64,000 bases of DNA from assembly GCA_902780785.1 (NCBI GenBank), contig CACZGS010000005.1:223453-287452 (forward strand), given 5' to 3'. This document shows, piece after piece, positions 7,894 to 16,257 of the stretch (position 1 is the stretch's first letter; each line of letters starts with the position of its first letter). A program made the translations under genes and the position numbers. Source of the stretch: Oscillospiraceae bacterium (GTDB taxonomy: Bacteria > Bacillota > Clostridia > Saccharofermentanales > Saccharofermentanaceae). The notes below the pieces were generated by a model that saw nothing but the letters and a program-made list of their open reading frames with translations, did no database searches and had not been told where the DNA came from.

Positions 7894-8675
7894 CGGCCTG
7901 CTCTGATTAACATAAAGATCACATAAAGCAGCGTGTATACGATCGGCTGATGAACAAGATAGATAATAAGCGAATGTCTACCGATGAATTCTACAGGTCT
8001 TGCAACAGCAGTCATGACTTTGCCTTTTCCTGCAAACAATGTCTTCTTATCCTTGTAACATATTCTTCCGATAACGCATCCGATAAGGAATACACCAAGC
8101 CATGGGAAGAGCGGCATATAGTCTGCCATTATAGGAACACTCGGCATATCAAAACCGATAGGAATGAATATCAGCGAATCAACCGCATTATCCATATAGT
8201 GGATATTGCAGCCTACGATGACGATATACAGTCCCAGAATGCCCATGATCAGATTTATGACCTTGGGATCCACATTCAGCTTCTTTTCGATGAATGTGAT
8301 CAGGGCATAAAGGAAGATTCCGCAAGTAAGGACTGCGAGCACGTTGAATAATATCAGGCACTCAATACCCGTTACCGTGTAGATAATGAATGTCGCAAGA
8401 TACATTGCGATCGTAACTACAAGAAGCTTTAAGCCTCTCTTTACGTTATTTCTCGAAAAAGTGCTGCACATGCCGGATACACTGACAAAAGTGACCACGA
8501 TCGCCGGTTGGATAAAAGTCCAGAACCAGTTCTTATAAAGATATGAACACACATCAATGCCAAATTCATATCTGAGGTCCCATGACGTATGCATGTAGAG
8601 CATCGCCAAAATAGCGAGGCCTCTTAAGAAATCGAGTTCCCATGCGCGATCCTTTGCCAGTCTCTTACCGCTCAT
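7890..8675 (-). CDS. DUF1624 / HGSNAT-like acyltransferase membrane protein
   Basis: A 261-residue multi-pass membrane protein. The start RAWELDFLRGLAILAMLYMHTSWDL is typical of the DUF1624/heparan-alpha-glucosaminide N-acetyltransferase catalytic family, with the conserved Asp-Phe-x-Arg-Gly and a membrane His. It ends with FIGRHSLIIYLVHQP, the family's terminal motif, and has about seven to eight hydrophobic helices. Members are thought to move acyl groups across or at the membrane; the substrate here is unknown. It overlaps both neighbours by four bases: coaW upstream and DUF3810 downstream. Confidence 0.8.
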   Translation of the reverse strand: MSGKRLAKDRAWELDFLRGLAILAMLYMHTSWDLRYEFGIDVCSYLYKNWFWTFIQPAIVVTFVSVSGMCSTFSRNNVKRGLKLLVVTIAMYLATFIIYTVTGIECLILFNVLAVLTCGIFLYALITFIEKKLNVDPKVINLIMGILGLYIVIVGCNIHYMDNAVDSLIFIPIGFDMPSVPIMADYMPLFPWLGVFLIGCVIGRICYKDKKTLFAGKGKVMTAVARPVEFIGRHSLIIYLVHQPIVYTLLYVIFMLIRAGR

Positions 8676-9499
8676 TTATCTGCCTGTCCTTCCACAAGAC
8701 AGCTTCCAAGTGCTGTGGCAAAAACTGCATCCTCAGGAACGATCATGTTAACACCGTAAAGTCCTTCGAACGGGATCAGATACTCCTGGCATTCCTTAAG
8801 ACCGGTTAACTGGCCCGTAAATACGATATCTTTAATATTGCACTGTCTTGAAGCCATAACGGCAACAGTACCGATAGCCTGATAAACAAGATTAAATACA
8901 CCGGCCATCTTATCTTCTCTGGAAAGATCATCTGCTGCCTTTCCGAAATTAGATGCCGTTACATTCATCGGAAGTCCTGTTACGCCGTCTTTTGTAATAT
9001 CACCGATAGTAAGATCGCACTTAAGAATATCGCCTTCCGTTGCCATGTCGGAAAGCTTTACCGCATCCCTGGTTCCGGTAAGAGCAAGGCCTAAGCCGAC
9101 AAGCGTACCGCCGCCGACACCAGAACCGATAATATGTCTAACATTATCTCTTCTTGCCTCAAGGTAAGCCGTACCTGTGCCCATGCTGACTACAACAGCA
9201 TGATCAAGTCCTGAAAGATAAAGTCCGCCCAGACCCGTTGCCTTGAATTCCTCAACGGTAACTGTCTTAATTCCCAAGATGGGACCTGCGGGGAAAACGG
9301 ATCCTACGCCAGTTATGTTTATCTGCTCAATGTCATTAATGGAAAGAGAATTATCATTGATCAGCTTTCCTACTGCACCGAAAGCAGATGTGACAGGATC
9401 TGCCGCTCTGACAATATCCCTGGCAATTATCCTGCCTTCCCTCATTCCGACGATCTTTGTCGTACTACCGCCTATATCCAATCCGACTTTTATTTTCAT
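8672..9499 (-). CDS. coaW: Type II pantothenate kinase-like ATPase (CoaW)
   Basis: Type II pantothenate kinase phosphorylates pantothenate in the first step of coenzyme A synthesis. The 275-residue product begins MKIKVGLDIGGSTTKIVG, the phosphate-1 loop of the ASKHA fold. Near residue 115 it has VVSMGTGTAYLEA, and then GSGVGGGTLVGLGLALTG, which are diagnostic for type II enzymes. The start used is the ATG at 9499, preceded by AAAGGAAGAG; the frame is open 13 codons further upstream without a better ribosome site. Its stop overlaps the DUF1624 start. A BadF-like activator is an alternative, but no cysteine ligands for an iron-sulfur cluster are seen. Confidence 0.8.
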   Translation of the reverse strand: MKIKVGLDIGGSTTKIVGMREGRIIARDIVRAADPVTSAFGAVGKLINDNSLSINDIEQINITGVGSVFPAGPILGIKTVTVEEFKATGLGGLYLSGLDHAVVVSMGTGTAYLEARRDNVRHIIGSGVGGGTLVGLGLALTGTRDAVKLSDMATEGDILKCDLTIGDITKDGVTGLPMNVTASNFGKAADDLSREDKMAGVFNLVYQAIGTVAVMASRQCNIKDIVFTGQLTGLKECQEYLIPFEGLYGVNMIVPEDAVFATALGSCLVEGQADK

Positions 9500-9582
9500 G
9501 AGAGTTCTCTTCCTTTTATTTTTAGGTAATTCTATCAAATTAACCGCTGTTTATAAACCTTAGTGCTTTTTCATACAAGAAT

Positions 9583-9613
9583 AAAAAAGGCTCTGCAGAT
9601 AATCTGCAGAGCC
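9583..9613 (-). terminator. Terminator ending the minor prepilin operon
   Basis: A perfect 11-bp stem GGCTCTGCAGA/TCTGCAGAGCC (9589-9599, 9603-9613) with a TTA loop on the minus strand is followed by TTTTTTATT. Confidence 0.93.
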
Positions 9614-9634
9614 CTGATCTTTATGTTTTAGTAA

Positions 9635-10366
9635 TTAACCCCACTTATAAGTGATCTTTGTCCAATACTTAGGTGTGCCTGTCTCAAGATCTGAAGAAAT
9701 AGCGTTATATGCTTTTTGATTAATTGCTCCGCCATCCTTGCAGAAATCCTGCAGTGTAGCTTCTGTCATAGGCTTTGAATCATTACCTGTCTCAACATAG
9801 ATCTTTCTGCCTGATGCATCAGCGCCTGCCATGTCACGTCTCTCGTAGAAACGAGGTACCCAGAAACTTCCGTCATATCTGTAAATATATGAAGTTCTGC
9901 TGTAGTTATCTCTCATATAGATACGATACTTAACGCACATTGATTTGTTAGAGCCTGTAGCCTTTTCATCGATGGCATAGAACATTATTACTGACCACTT
10001 GGAAGGCTTATTGCTTGTACCGATAAAACGGGGGGTAAATACATTAGATGTTCCGCCACCTGAACCGGTCTTTGTTACCTGAAGCAACGGCGGACCGGAC
10101 TGACCCTTAGGATTTACAACTTCCCAAGTCCATGTCTGTCCCTTGGAACCCGAACCCTGTGTGGTTGCCAGGAATGAGTTCTCGAAACCTTTTGCATACA
10201 ACATAGCGTAGTCAGCTGAGTCATCGATATTATAGGTGGTAACGAATGAATTGGAGATCGATACACAAAGGCCTCCGATTACACCACCTATCATACAAAT
10301 GATAGCAAGTGACAAAAGCATTTCGATTAAGGTAAAACCTTTTCTGTTCTTACTTGTCTTCTTCAT
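9635..10366 (-). CDS. Type IV prepilin-like minor pilin
   Basis: A 243-residue prepilin. After a basic leader comes the prepilin peptidase site RKG/FTLIEM, with Glu at mature position 5, and a 20-residue hydrophobic helix. The long mature part (about 230 residues) is rich in Gly, Ser, Thr and Tyr and ends KYWTKITYKWG. The size and single disulfide-poor domain fit a pseudopilin of the PilW/GspJ sort. It is the last gene of the three-prepilin unit and is followed by a strong terminator. Minor pilins of this kind prime fibre assembly or carry adhesive tips; which applies here is unknown. Confidence 0.82.
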   Translation of the reverse strand: MKKTSKNRKGFTLIEMLLSLAIICMIGGVIGGLCVSISNSFVTTYNIDDSADYAMLYAKGFENSFLATTQGSGSKGQTWTWEVVNPKGQSGPPLLQVTKTGSGGGTSNVFTPRFIGTSNKPSKWSVIMFYAIDEKATGSNKSMCVKYRIYMRDNYSRTSYIYRYDGSFWVPRFYERRDMAGADASGRKIYVETGNDSKPMTEATLQDFCKDGGAINQKAYNAISSDLETGTPKYWTKITYKWG

Positions 10367-10413
10367 AATAATTTCCCCGCGTCTTGATTCTGTTATTTAT
10401 TCTTGAATCAATT

Positions 10414-11121
10414 TTACGATCCTGACTGGCTAGAACCTGACTGTGAACTTGTAGTAAATGTCTTGTGTGCAGCACCGACCTTACTGATAATGCTGTTTCC
10501 GCTCAATCCGCCGAGATCCTGAGTATCAGATACCTCATAAGCGGGAAGAACTACCCACTCATATGTAGGCTTGCCGCCTGTTAAGTGCTCTTCATCGATT
10601 CTGACGCCGATCTTGTACTTAGAAGAATCATCTACGCCACGATAATATTCAGGATAATAGTAGATAGCTTTTCTGTTATCTGCCAACTGGTCAGCTGTAC
10701 CGTATGTAACACCGTCTCTCGGTGCATAAGCTGCAGACTGGAAAGGTAATGTGGCAGGAATCGTATTTGTCAGCTGATACTGTGATTCAACACCTACATA
10801 TAAAGTCTTAAGCTTCTCGCCTGTACCTGCAGGAGTGAATTCCAATGTCTTTACGCTGCCTGATGCTGCGCCTTCCAATTCCTTCTGTCTGCTGGTAGTA
10901 CCACGGTCAGGTAATGTATTCCACTGAGCTACCTTGGCCATGCATGCTGTATAGTTATTTGCACCGGACTTACTGTAAACAGAGGTCTGATATGAATAAC
11001 CCATCGTAGCGATAAATCCATTTACGAGCATTGTTGAAACTACAACAAGTATAAATGTGGCAAGGAGGGTCTCAACAAGGGTAAAGCCCTTCTTATTACT
11101 CTTTTTAATGACACGTCTCAT
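10414..11121 (-). CDS. Type IV prepilin-like minor pilin
   Basis: A 235-residue prepilin with a basic leader, the cleavage site KKG/FTLVET (Glu at +5) and a hydrophobic segment to about residue 35. The globular part has Tyr-rich strands (YYYPEYYRG near residue 150) and ends in a Ser/Gly-rich tail with the duplicated unit SGSSQ. The fold class resembles PilV/GspI-type minor pilins, but specific assignment is not possible. Distance to the next gene is 47 bases and to the preceding small prepilin 20 bases, so all three are probably one transcript. Confidence 0.82.
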   Translation of the reverse strand: MRRVIKKSNKKGFTLVETLLATFILVVVSTMLVNGFIATMGYSYQTSVYSKSGANNYTACMAKVAQWNTLPDRGTTSRQKELEGAASGSVKTLEFTPAGTGEKLKTLYVGVESQYQLTNTIPATLPFQSAAYAPRDGVTYGTADQLADNRKAIYYYPEYYRGVDDSSKYKIGVRIDEEHLTGGKPTYEWVVLPAYEVSDTQDLGGLSGNSIISKVGAAHKTFTTSSQSGSSQSGS

Positions 11122-11141
11122 ACTATATCACCTCTGGTAAA

Positions 11142-11372
11142 TTAATTTCCAAAAGAAAACATGCTCAACGAGGATTCACCACTGTTGATAGATGCGTTGA
11201 GGGATTCAGAAGAATCTTTAACGGCTGAATCAGCCCTGTTGGCAGTTCTGATCAATCCGGCAACTCCAACACCTACGACACCCGCAAGTATTACAATGAT
11301 TGCAACAACGATTAATACTTCAAGAAGGGAAAAACCGCCCTTGGATCTTTGTGTCTTATGTATTCTGCGCAT
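11142..11372 (-). CDS. Short prepilin, 76 residues
   Basis: A short prepilin whose leader MRRIHKTQRSKGG is cut before FSLLEVLIVVAII, leaving about 63 mature residues with Glu at +5. The C-terminal part is only a short amphipathic, Ser-rich segment with almost no globular domain. The ATG at 11372 is chosen because GGAGGGG lies five bases upstream; a TTG 12 bases earlier would overlap this site. It heads a three-gene unit with its own promoter at 11417-11444. Like the 66-residue pilin next to it, it is essentially an N-terminal helix. Confidence 0.78.
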   Translation of the reverse strand: MRRIHKTQRSKGGFSLLEVLIVVAIIVILAGVVGVGVAGLIRTANRADSAVKDSSESLNASINSGESSLSMFSFGN

Positions 11373-11416
11373 AAACCCCTCCAAAATAAGGTTTAATCTA
11401 ATACTTCCTTATCTGT

Positions 11417-11444
11417 ATTATACTGACTTATTGGCAAATTTCAA
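11417..11444 (-). promoter_or_regulatory. Promoter of the three-gene minor prepilin unit
   Basis: On the minus strand TTGAAA (11444-11439) and TATAAT (11422-11417) have a 16-base spacer. The start is about 38 bases before the first ATG. It lies just beyond the terminator of the 66-residue pilin, which separates the two units. Confidence 0.6.
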
Positions 11445-11495
11445 CTCTAAAGTTAATAATTTGTTAAAATATTTCATAATTCATTAACAAATGAT

Positions 11496-11525
11496 AAAAA
11501 TAGCGGAGAGCTAAGCTCTCCGCTA
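11496..11525 (-). terminator. Terminator of the 66-residue pilin gene
   Basis: Arms 11501-11512 and 11514-11525 (TAGCGGAGAGCT and its complement) form a GC-rich hairpin with a minimal loop, followed on the minus strand by TTTTTATCATTTG. Confidence 0.9.
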
Positions 11526-11566
11526 CTATTATTGCTTAATCAATCAGCAATTTGCTCTTCTAAATA

Positions 11567-11767
11567 TTAGAGAACGTTGTCGATTTCCTTGTTAACGATC
11601 TCTACAGAGCTGTTGTGCTCCTTAACTGAGCTTGCTGCTGCCTTAGCCTTCTTGAGGTAAGCACCGATACCAAGAACGAGAACTGCTGCAAGGATAACGA
11701 TGATAGCAATAACGAGTACCATTTCTACGAGGGTGAAACCCTTCTTTGACTTCTGAATCTTCTTCAT
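11567..11767 (-). CDS. Very short type IV pilin, probable major subunit
   Basis: The 66-residue prepilin has a ten-residue leader MKKIQKSKKG cut before FTLVEMVLVIAII, with Glu at mature position 5, leaving 56 residues. The mature protein is a hydrophobic helix continued by an amphipathic, Lys/Ala-rich helix; Tyr at position 27 is the only aromatic residue after Phe1. A globular head is absent. A consensus promoter, AGGAGGAATCTAAAATG start region and strong terminator make it an independent, highly expressed unit, so it is probably the major pilin. Truncation is unlikely because start, stop and signals are all intact. Confidence 0.82.
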   Translation of the reverse strand: MKKIQKSKKGFTLVEMVLVIAIIVILAAVLVLGIGAYLKKAKAAASSVKEHNSSVEIVNKEIDNVL

Positions 11768-11805
11768 TTTAGATTCCTCCTGTAAGTTTTTGAGTTTGTA
11801 GCCTG

Positions 11806-11834
11806 ATTATACAAGCTAATATGAACAATTGCAA
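11806..11834 (-). promoter_or_regulatory. Strong promoter of the 66-residue pilin
   Basis: On the minus strand TTGCAA (11834-11829) and a perfect TATAAT (11811-11806) are separated by 17 bases. The predicted leader is about 32 bases and contains AGGAGG, the strongest expression context in the pilus locus. Confidence 0.75.
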
Positions 11835-11885
11835 CACTTTTTTCAAAATTTTTCAATTTTTTGTCACAATTAGTCCTTTTGTGTC

Positions 11886-12884
11886 TTAAGCTGTCTTCTT
11901 CTCTTCAGTATTTTCAGCCGGCTTTGCACCGAAGTTAATAAGTCTCTTGATGTTCTCGCCTGACTTAGCATACTTCTGATTGAAGAGATAGTTAGCCCAG
12001 TAAGATGCGAACGGCTTATCCTGTGTAGGATCTGCGTTGAGGTTCTCAACACCGTACCAGCAGCTATTCTCGTAATCACAAACATAAGGGAATCCGATGA
12101 AGCCGCCGTCTGTATCGATCTCACCCTCCTTGTGGCCTGACCAGCTTGTGTAAGGTGCTGTGCTGTCATCAACAGAAAGTCTCTTTCTGAGGTTTGTACC
12201 ATAGAAGCTGATCTGAGCTGTAAGTTCCATATAACCGTTAACGCTTCCTGCAGTTACGCTGTTTACCTTGATGCAGTCAGGATTCTCTGCGTTGATCTTC
12301 TTAACTGCTGTGATGAATTCGTTGTAACCCTTTCTCTGATCAAAAGGATCCTTACCGAACTGATCATTCATTTCGACAGCTGTTTTAACAACATCATTTT
12401 CGTCACTGGGTACGAAGTCAGGATTACGGTTGTACTGAGTAGGTGTAAATCCGTCAGTAGTAACGTACTTTACTGTTACCTGGAGACAAACAAGACCGTC
12501 CTGGGCAGCAGTTCCGTCAGGATATGCAACTGAAGGCATACCGATATCTGTTGCTGTCATCTCTGTCAAATAAGGACAACCACATTCTTCGAATGTCTTA
12601 AGAACATACTGCTGAATAGTTTCAGTCTCGATCTTGTCGATGAAGGAGAGCTCGAGCTTCTCGCACTCTTCCTTGAGGAGCTTGATCTCTGCTTCCATGC
12701 TTGCGTTGTTCTGCTTGATCTGATCGAGATATGCTCTCTTCTGTTCCAAAGCTGCCAACTGCTGCTTATATTCTTCATATTTGTTGTTGAGTGTTCTGAC
12801 ACCGAAGAAGTAACCAAGAACAACGATAATCAACAACGTGATTACATACATAAAGCCTTTTTCTCTAGCTGTAAGATTATTCAT
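11886..12884 (-). CDS. pilO: PilO-like type IV pilus inner membrane protein
   Basis: PilO forms, with PilN and PilM, the membrane alignment complex of the pilus machine. The 332-residue product has a short cytoplasmic N-terminus, one membrane segment at about 13-28, a coiled coil at about 30-85 (rich in Glu, Lys, Gln and Leu) and an extracytoplasmic domain containing several Cys residues. Sequence similarity in this family is weak, and the assignment rests on gene order (fourth partner after pilM and pilN) and architecture. The C-terminus is a Lys/Glu tail. It ends 118 bases before the major pilin, whose promoter sits in that gap. Confidence 0.75.
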   Translation of the reverse strand: MNNLTAREKGFMYVITLLIIVVLGYFFGVRTLNNKYEEYKQQLAALEQKRAYLDQIKQNNASMEAEIKLLKEECEKLELSFIDKIETETIQQYVLKTFEECGCPYLTEMTATDIGMPSVAYPDGTAAQDGLVCLQVTVKYVTTDGFTPTQYNRNPDFVPSDENDVVKTAVEMNDQFGKDPFDQRKGYNEFITAVKKINAENPDCIKVNSVTAGSVNGYMELTAQISFYGTNLRKRLSVDDSTAPYTSWSGHKEGEIDTDGGFIGFPYVCDYENSCWYGVENLNADPTQDKPFASYWANYLFNQKYAKSGENIKRLINFGAKPAENTEEKKTA

Positions 12885-12902
12885 GCTGTTTCCTCCTTCC
12901 CA

Positions 12903-13847
12903 TTAGCCCTGTGCAGGTGCCGCGTCTGTAGCAACAGGTGCATAGAACAATTTGATGTCAACATTCTTGCGCGCTACATCTGTGTACTTATCGTTTGCCA
13001 TGATCTCATTGAAGCTGCCCTCTTCTACAAGAACGTCATCAACGAATACCTTTGTGAGCTGATAATTTACACCGGCATAGGTGTAATTCTTAATGGGAGT
13101 GATCTCGTAAGAATTACCGGCCTTTTCAGTCGTTGTCTGGATACCGCCCAATGTCTTTGAAGAACCCTCGATGTCCTCATAACGTGTAACGGAAATATGA
13201 ACGTTAGTAACCAGAACACCGGAAACAGAGAATGCATAATAGTTATTAATAACATCAATATACTTCTTTCCTGTCTGGGCATCGGTTATCTCGCCCTTGG
13301 ATTCCTGAGATACACGTGATACTTCAACAGTAGGTCTTGAAGTGAACACATTCTTCTGATTCAACAGATATACCAGCTCAACAGGGCTGTAGTAAGTGAA
13401 TGTGTATCCTGTGAATTCCAACTGTGTCTCAGTAAGCGTATATGTATCGATGTAGGAATCGCTCGGAATGCACTTTGCAAGAACTTCAGGAAGTTCTGTA
13501 GGTGCAGGATCGATCTGGTCTACAGTCTTACGCATCTGTGTGAGAGCGTAGTTGTAGTTTGTCATTTCGTTGAGCTTTTCCTTCAGGAGAGCGTACTCCT
13601 GCTCGAGGTTTGCATACTCAGGGCTTGCAAGAACATTCTCCAAAGCCTTGATCTCATTCTTAATAAGAGTATTTCTAATAAAGAATGCAACGATGAATGC
13701 AAGTACTACGAAAACTACCAGGACACCAGCAGCAACTGCATATCCTAACATTCTCGCAGCCTTAGCAGCATTAGCCGTAAACTCGGCAAAGAAGTTCATA
13801 TCCTTCTTTGCCAATAACTTTTTGCTAACTACATTACCTTTAGCCAT
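12903..13847 (-). CDS. pilN: PilN-like type IV pilus assembly protein
   Basis: PilN connects cytoplasmic PilM to PilO in the periplasm-equivalent space. The 314-residue product has a basic cytoplasmic N-terminus of about 33 residues, a membrane segment at about 35-57, a short coiled coil (residues 60-110) and an alpha-beta domain. The cytoplasmic region lacks a clear copy of the PilM-binding INLLP motif, so the identification relies on position between pilM and pilO. Nineteen bases separate it from pilO and 15 from pilM, consistent with one transcript. Confidence 0.75.
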   Translation of the reverse strand: MAKGNVVSKKLLAKKDMNFFAEFTANAAKAARMLGYAVAAGVLVVFVVLAFIVAFFIRNTLIKNEIKALENVLASPEYANLEQEYALLKEKLNEMTNYNYALTQMRKTVDQIDPAPTELPEVLAKCIPSDSYIDTYTLTETQLEFTGYTFTYYSPVELVYLLNQKNVFTSRPTVEVSRVSQESKGEITDAQTGKKYIDVINNYYAFSVSGVLVTNVHISVTRYEDIEGSSKTLGGIQTTTEKAGNSYEITPIKNYTYAGVNYQLTKVFVDDVLVEEGSFNEIMANDKYTDVARKNVDIKLFYAPVATDAAPAQG

Positions 13848-13862
13848 AAAGTGTACCCCTCC

Positions 13863-14975
13863 TTAATCGTGACGAATCAAAGCGCCACAACAATTGATGA
13901 ACTGACCGAGTACAAAATCCTTAGGACCGTTTACAGTGCTAAGAGCCTTGAGGATCTCGACCTGCGTTCCAAGCTGACGCGCAAGTTCTTTGTCAATCTT
14001 TTTATAACCGGCACCTGAACCATAGAGGAAGCAAGTGCTGATAGCATCGATATGATACTTAGCGATGGAGAACTGAGCTGTACGGGAAACTGCATCAACA
14101 AGGCTCTTGAAGTATGCGTTAACAGCACTCTGAAGAGCCGGTGTCTCTGCAACAGTCTCGTTCCAAACGTCAATATCCTCGATCGGTACGCTGGACTCTG
14201 CTTCCGATGTCGTGATATTAAGTCTTCTAGCCAATGAAGACTGCTGGCTGCCACTCTGGAGCTTCTTTACGGAATCAGCAACCTGTCTGATATTTGCGTG
14301 ACCGAACTGAAGTCTTCTTGAAAGAACCGGGAAGCCCTTATCAAGAACCGTAACGGTCGTTGTCTTGCTTGAGAGCTCGATCAAGAGGATCGTTGACTGC
14401 TTGATGTTTACGTTGCCGTTAACGATACCCTGTGAGAAGAGCTTTCTTACTGCGTTAGGGTTAACGTCAAGAGCTACGGGGTTGAGATCCATGTTCTTAA
14501 GGAACTCACGGTAATCCTTGATTACGTCTGTAGGGATAGCTGTAGCTCTAACCTGGAGCTTATCAGCATTTGTCTCTGCATCCTTTGTTGTTCCGTAAAC
14601 GAGATAATCGATTGACATATCTCTGTTGGAACCCTGACCGAGAATCTCGTACTTAACCATATCCTTGAGCTGCTCTTCCTTAACGATAGGAAGTTCAAGG
14701 TCTCTGCTGTGAACGAAAGCGCCTTCCGTTGTAAGAATGCAGCTCTTCATTCTGATATCGAGTCTTGCGAGAGCGTGCTTAAGTGCCATTACGATACCGA
14801 AAGAATCCGCAACAGCACCATCGTTGATAGCGTCGCCTTCCAACGGTACTATGCCCATCTTTTCGATTGTAATATTGCCTGTCTTGGAATTGTAATTCCC
14901 GACAGCTACTTTAAGATCCGAGCTGGAGCAATCGATTACCAGTTCATTTGATCCTCTACCTAATGAAAAATCCAT
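13863..14975 (-). CDS. pilM: PilM, actin-like pilus assembly ATPase
   Basis: PilM is a cytoplasmic FtsA/actin-fold protein that docks onto PilN. The 370-residue product begins with the ASKHA phosphate-binding region (LVIDCSSSDLKVAVG), then LKHALARLDIRMKSCILTTEG, the typical SHS2-domain entry, and TILLIELSSKTTTVTVLDKG near residue 200 for the second nucleotide loop. The C-terminus has the YGSGAGYKKIDKELARQLG adenosine region. Length is close to the family norm. It follows pilC by 30 bases and starts with ATG after AAAGGAGAA. Confidence 0.88.
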   Translation of the reverse strand: MDFSLGRGSNELVIDCSSSDLKVAVGNYNSKTGNITIEKMGIVPLEGDAINDGAVADSFGIVMALKHALARLDIRMKSCILTTEGAFVHSRDLELPIVKEEQLKDMVKYEILGQGSNRDMSIDYLVYGTTKDAETNADKLQVRATAIPTDVIKDYREFLKNMDLNPVALDVNPNAVRKLFSQGIVNGNVNIKQSTILLIELSSKTTTVTVLDKGFPVLSRRLQFGHANIRQVADSVKKLQSGSQQSSLARRLNITTSEAESSVPIEDIDVWNETVAETPALQSAVNAYFKSLVDAVSRTAQFSIAKYHIDAISTCFLYGSGAGYKKIDKELARQLGTQVEILKALSTVNGPKDFVLGQFINCCGALIRHD

Positions 14976-15004
14976 TTATTTTCTCCTTTCAAACCTTGCG
15001 GGAA

Positions 15005-16213
15005 TTAGATAATCCACTGAGCCATTGTGAAGATAGGCATTGCGATACCGCCTACAACGACACCGACGATGATAGCCATGATAATGATCATAACAGGCTC
15101 TAACGCAGATACCATCTTAGCTGTAGCTGCATCAGCCTCATCTTCGAAGTAGTCAGCTGCCTTCTGCAGGATCGTATCCAATGTACCGGATTCCTCACCG
15201 ATCGAAACCATCGCATAGATCATAGGCGGGAATTCTGTAATGTCTCTGATAGATCTTGAAAGTGAAGTACCCTTTCTGATCTCGATACGTGCTGCAGCGA
15301 GCTTCTTCTGAAGGATTACATTATCCAAAGACTTCTCGGTAATCTCAACAGCCTGAAGTACAGAGATACCTGACTTAAGGAGAGTGGATACCGTTCTGGT
15401 AAATCTTGCAGAAGCATTCATTCTAGTAGCTTTACCGACGACAGGCATCTTAAGCATGATCTTGGACCATGTCTCGGAACCCTTCTCGGAATTCTTCCAA
15501 AGCGTGAAGCCGTAGATTGCAAGACCAATTACAGCGATATAAATGTACCAGAAGTGTGTAATTGATGATGAAATGTTGAGCAATCCTTTTGTCAATGCCG
15601 GCAATTCACCGCCCAAGTCCTTAATAACGTCACCGATCTTAGGGACAAGGAATGTAAGCAAACCGATACTGACTGCTGCTGTAAGACCTGCAAGGATCTT
15701 AGGATATACCATCGCAGAAGAGATCTTGTTCTTGAGCTTTGCATCCTTTGCAAAGTGCTCAGCAAGTCTTTCCATAACCTCGTCGAGTCGGCCGGATTCT
15801 TCTCCTGCTGCGATCATACTGATCATGATGTTCGGAATGACGCCCCTCTGTTCCTTAAAAGCTTCAGATAAAGAACGGCCACTCTGAACCGATTCGTAGA
15901 TCTCACCGATACACTTCTTAGCCTTCTTGGATTCAAGCTGCTGATAAAGCATATCGAGTGATCTTACAACGGTGATACCTGCAGACAAAAGTGAAGCGAG
16001 CTGTCTGGAAATGATAACGAGATCCTGAGTCTTAAGCTTAGGGCTTCCGATCTCCATGTTAAGGATGCCTTTACCCTTGTCCAAGGACAGGCTGGCAATG
16101 TACTTGCCGTCGGACTTAAGCTTTCTTGACGCTTCACCGATAGAAGTAGCTTCGACTATGCCTTCAGACATTTTACCGTTTGAATCGATAACTTGATATC
16201 TGAAATTAGCCAT
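15005..16213 (-). CDS. pilC: PilC/GspF pilus platform protein
   Basis: The polytopic platform protein couples the PilB and PilT motors to pilin insertion. The 402-residue product has an N-terminal region MANFRYQVIDSNGK, then two tandem GspF domains (about residues 65-190 and 270-390), each with an amphipathic helical part and the GEESGRLDEV/GEESGTLDTI signature. Hydrophobic helices occur near 170-190, 220-240 and 375-395, as usual. It sits between pilT and pilM with gaps of 45 and 30 bases. Confidence 0.93.
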   Translation of the reverse strand: MANFRYQVIDSNGKMSEGIVEATSIGEASRKLKSDGKYIASLSLDKGKGILNMEIGSPKLKTQDLVIISRQLASLLSAGITVVRSLDMLYQQLESKKAKKCIGEIYESVQSGRSLSEAFKEQRGVIPNIMISMIAAGEESGRLDEVMERLAEHFAKDAKLKNKISSAMVYPKILAGLTAAVSIGLLTFLVPKIGDVIKDLGGELPALTKGLLNISSSITHFWYIYIAVIGLAIYGFTLWKNSEKGSETWSKIMLKMPVVGKATRMNASARFTRTVSTLLKSGISVLQAVEITEKSLDNVILQKKLAAARIEIRKGTSLSRSIRDITEFPPMIYAMVSIGEESGTLDTILQKAADYFEDEADAATAKMVSALEPVMIIIMAIIVGVVVGGIAMPIFTMAQWII

Positions 16214-16257
16214 CTAATATTTCCCTCCTCTTATCAGATTTCTTTTTAGCGCCTGTA

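Noticed and set aside
11886..12202. Alternative 110-codon frame inside pilO
   Set aside because: It is Ser/Arg/Thr-rich with low complexity and completely inside a conserved-position pilus gene; codon use indicates a shadow frame.
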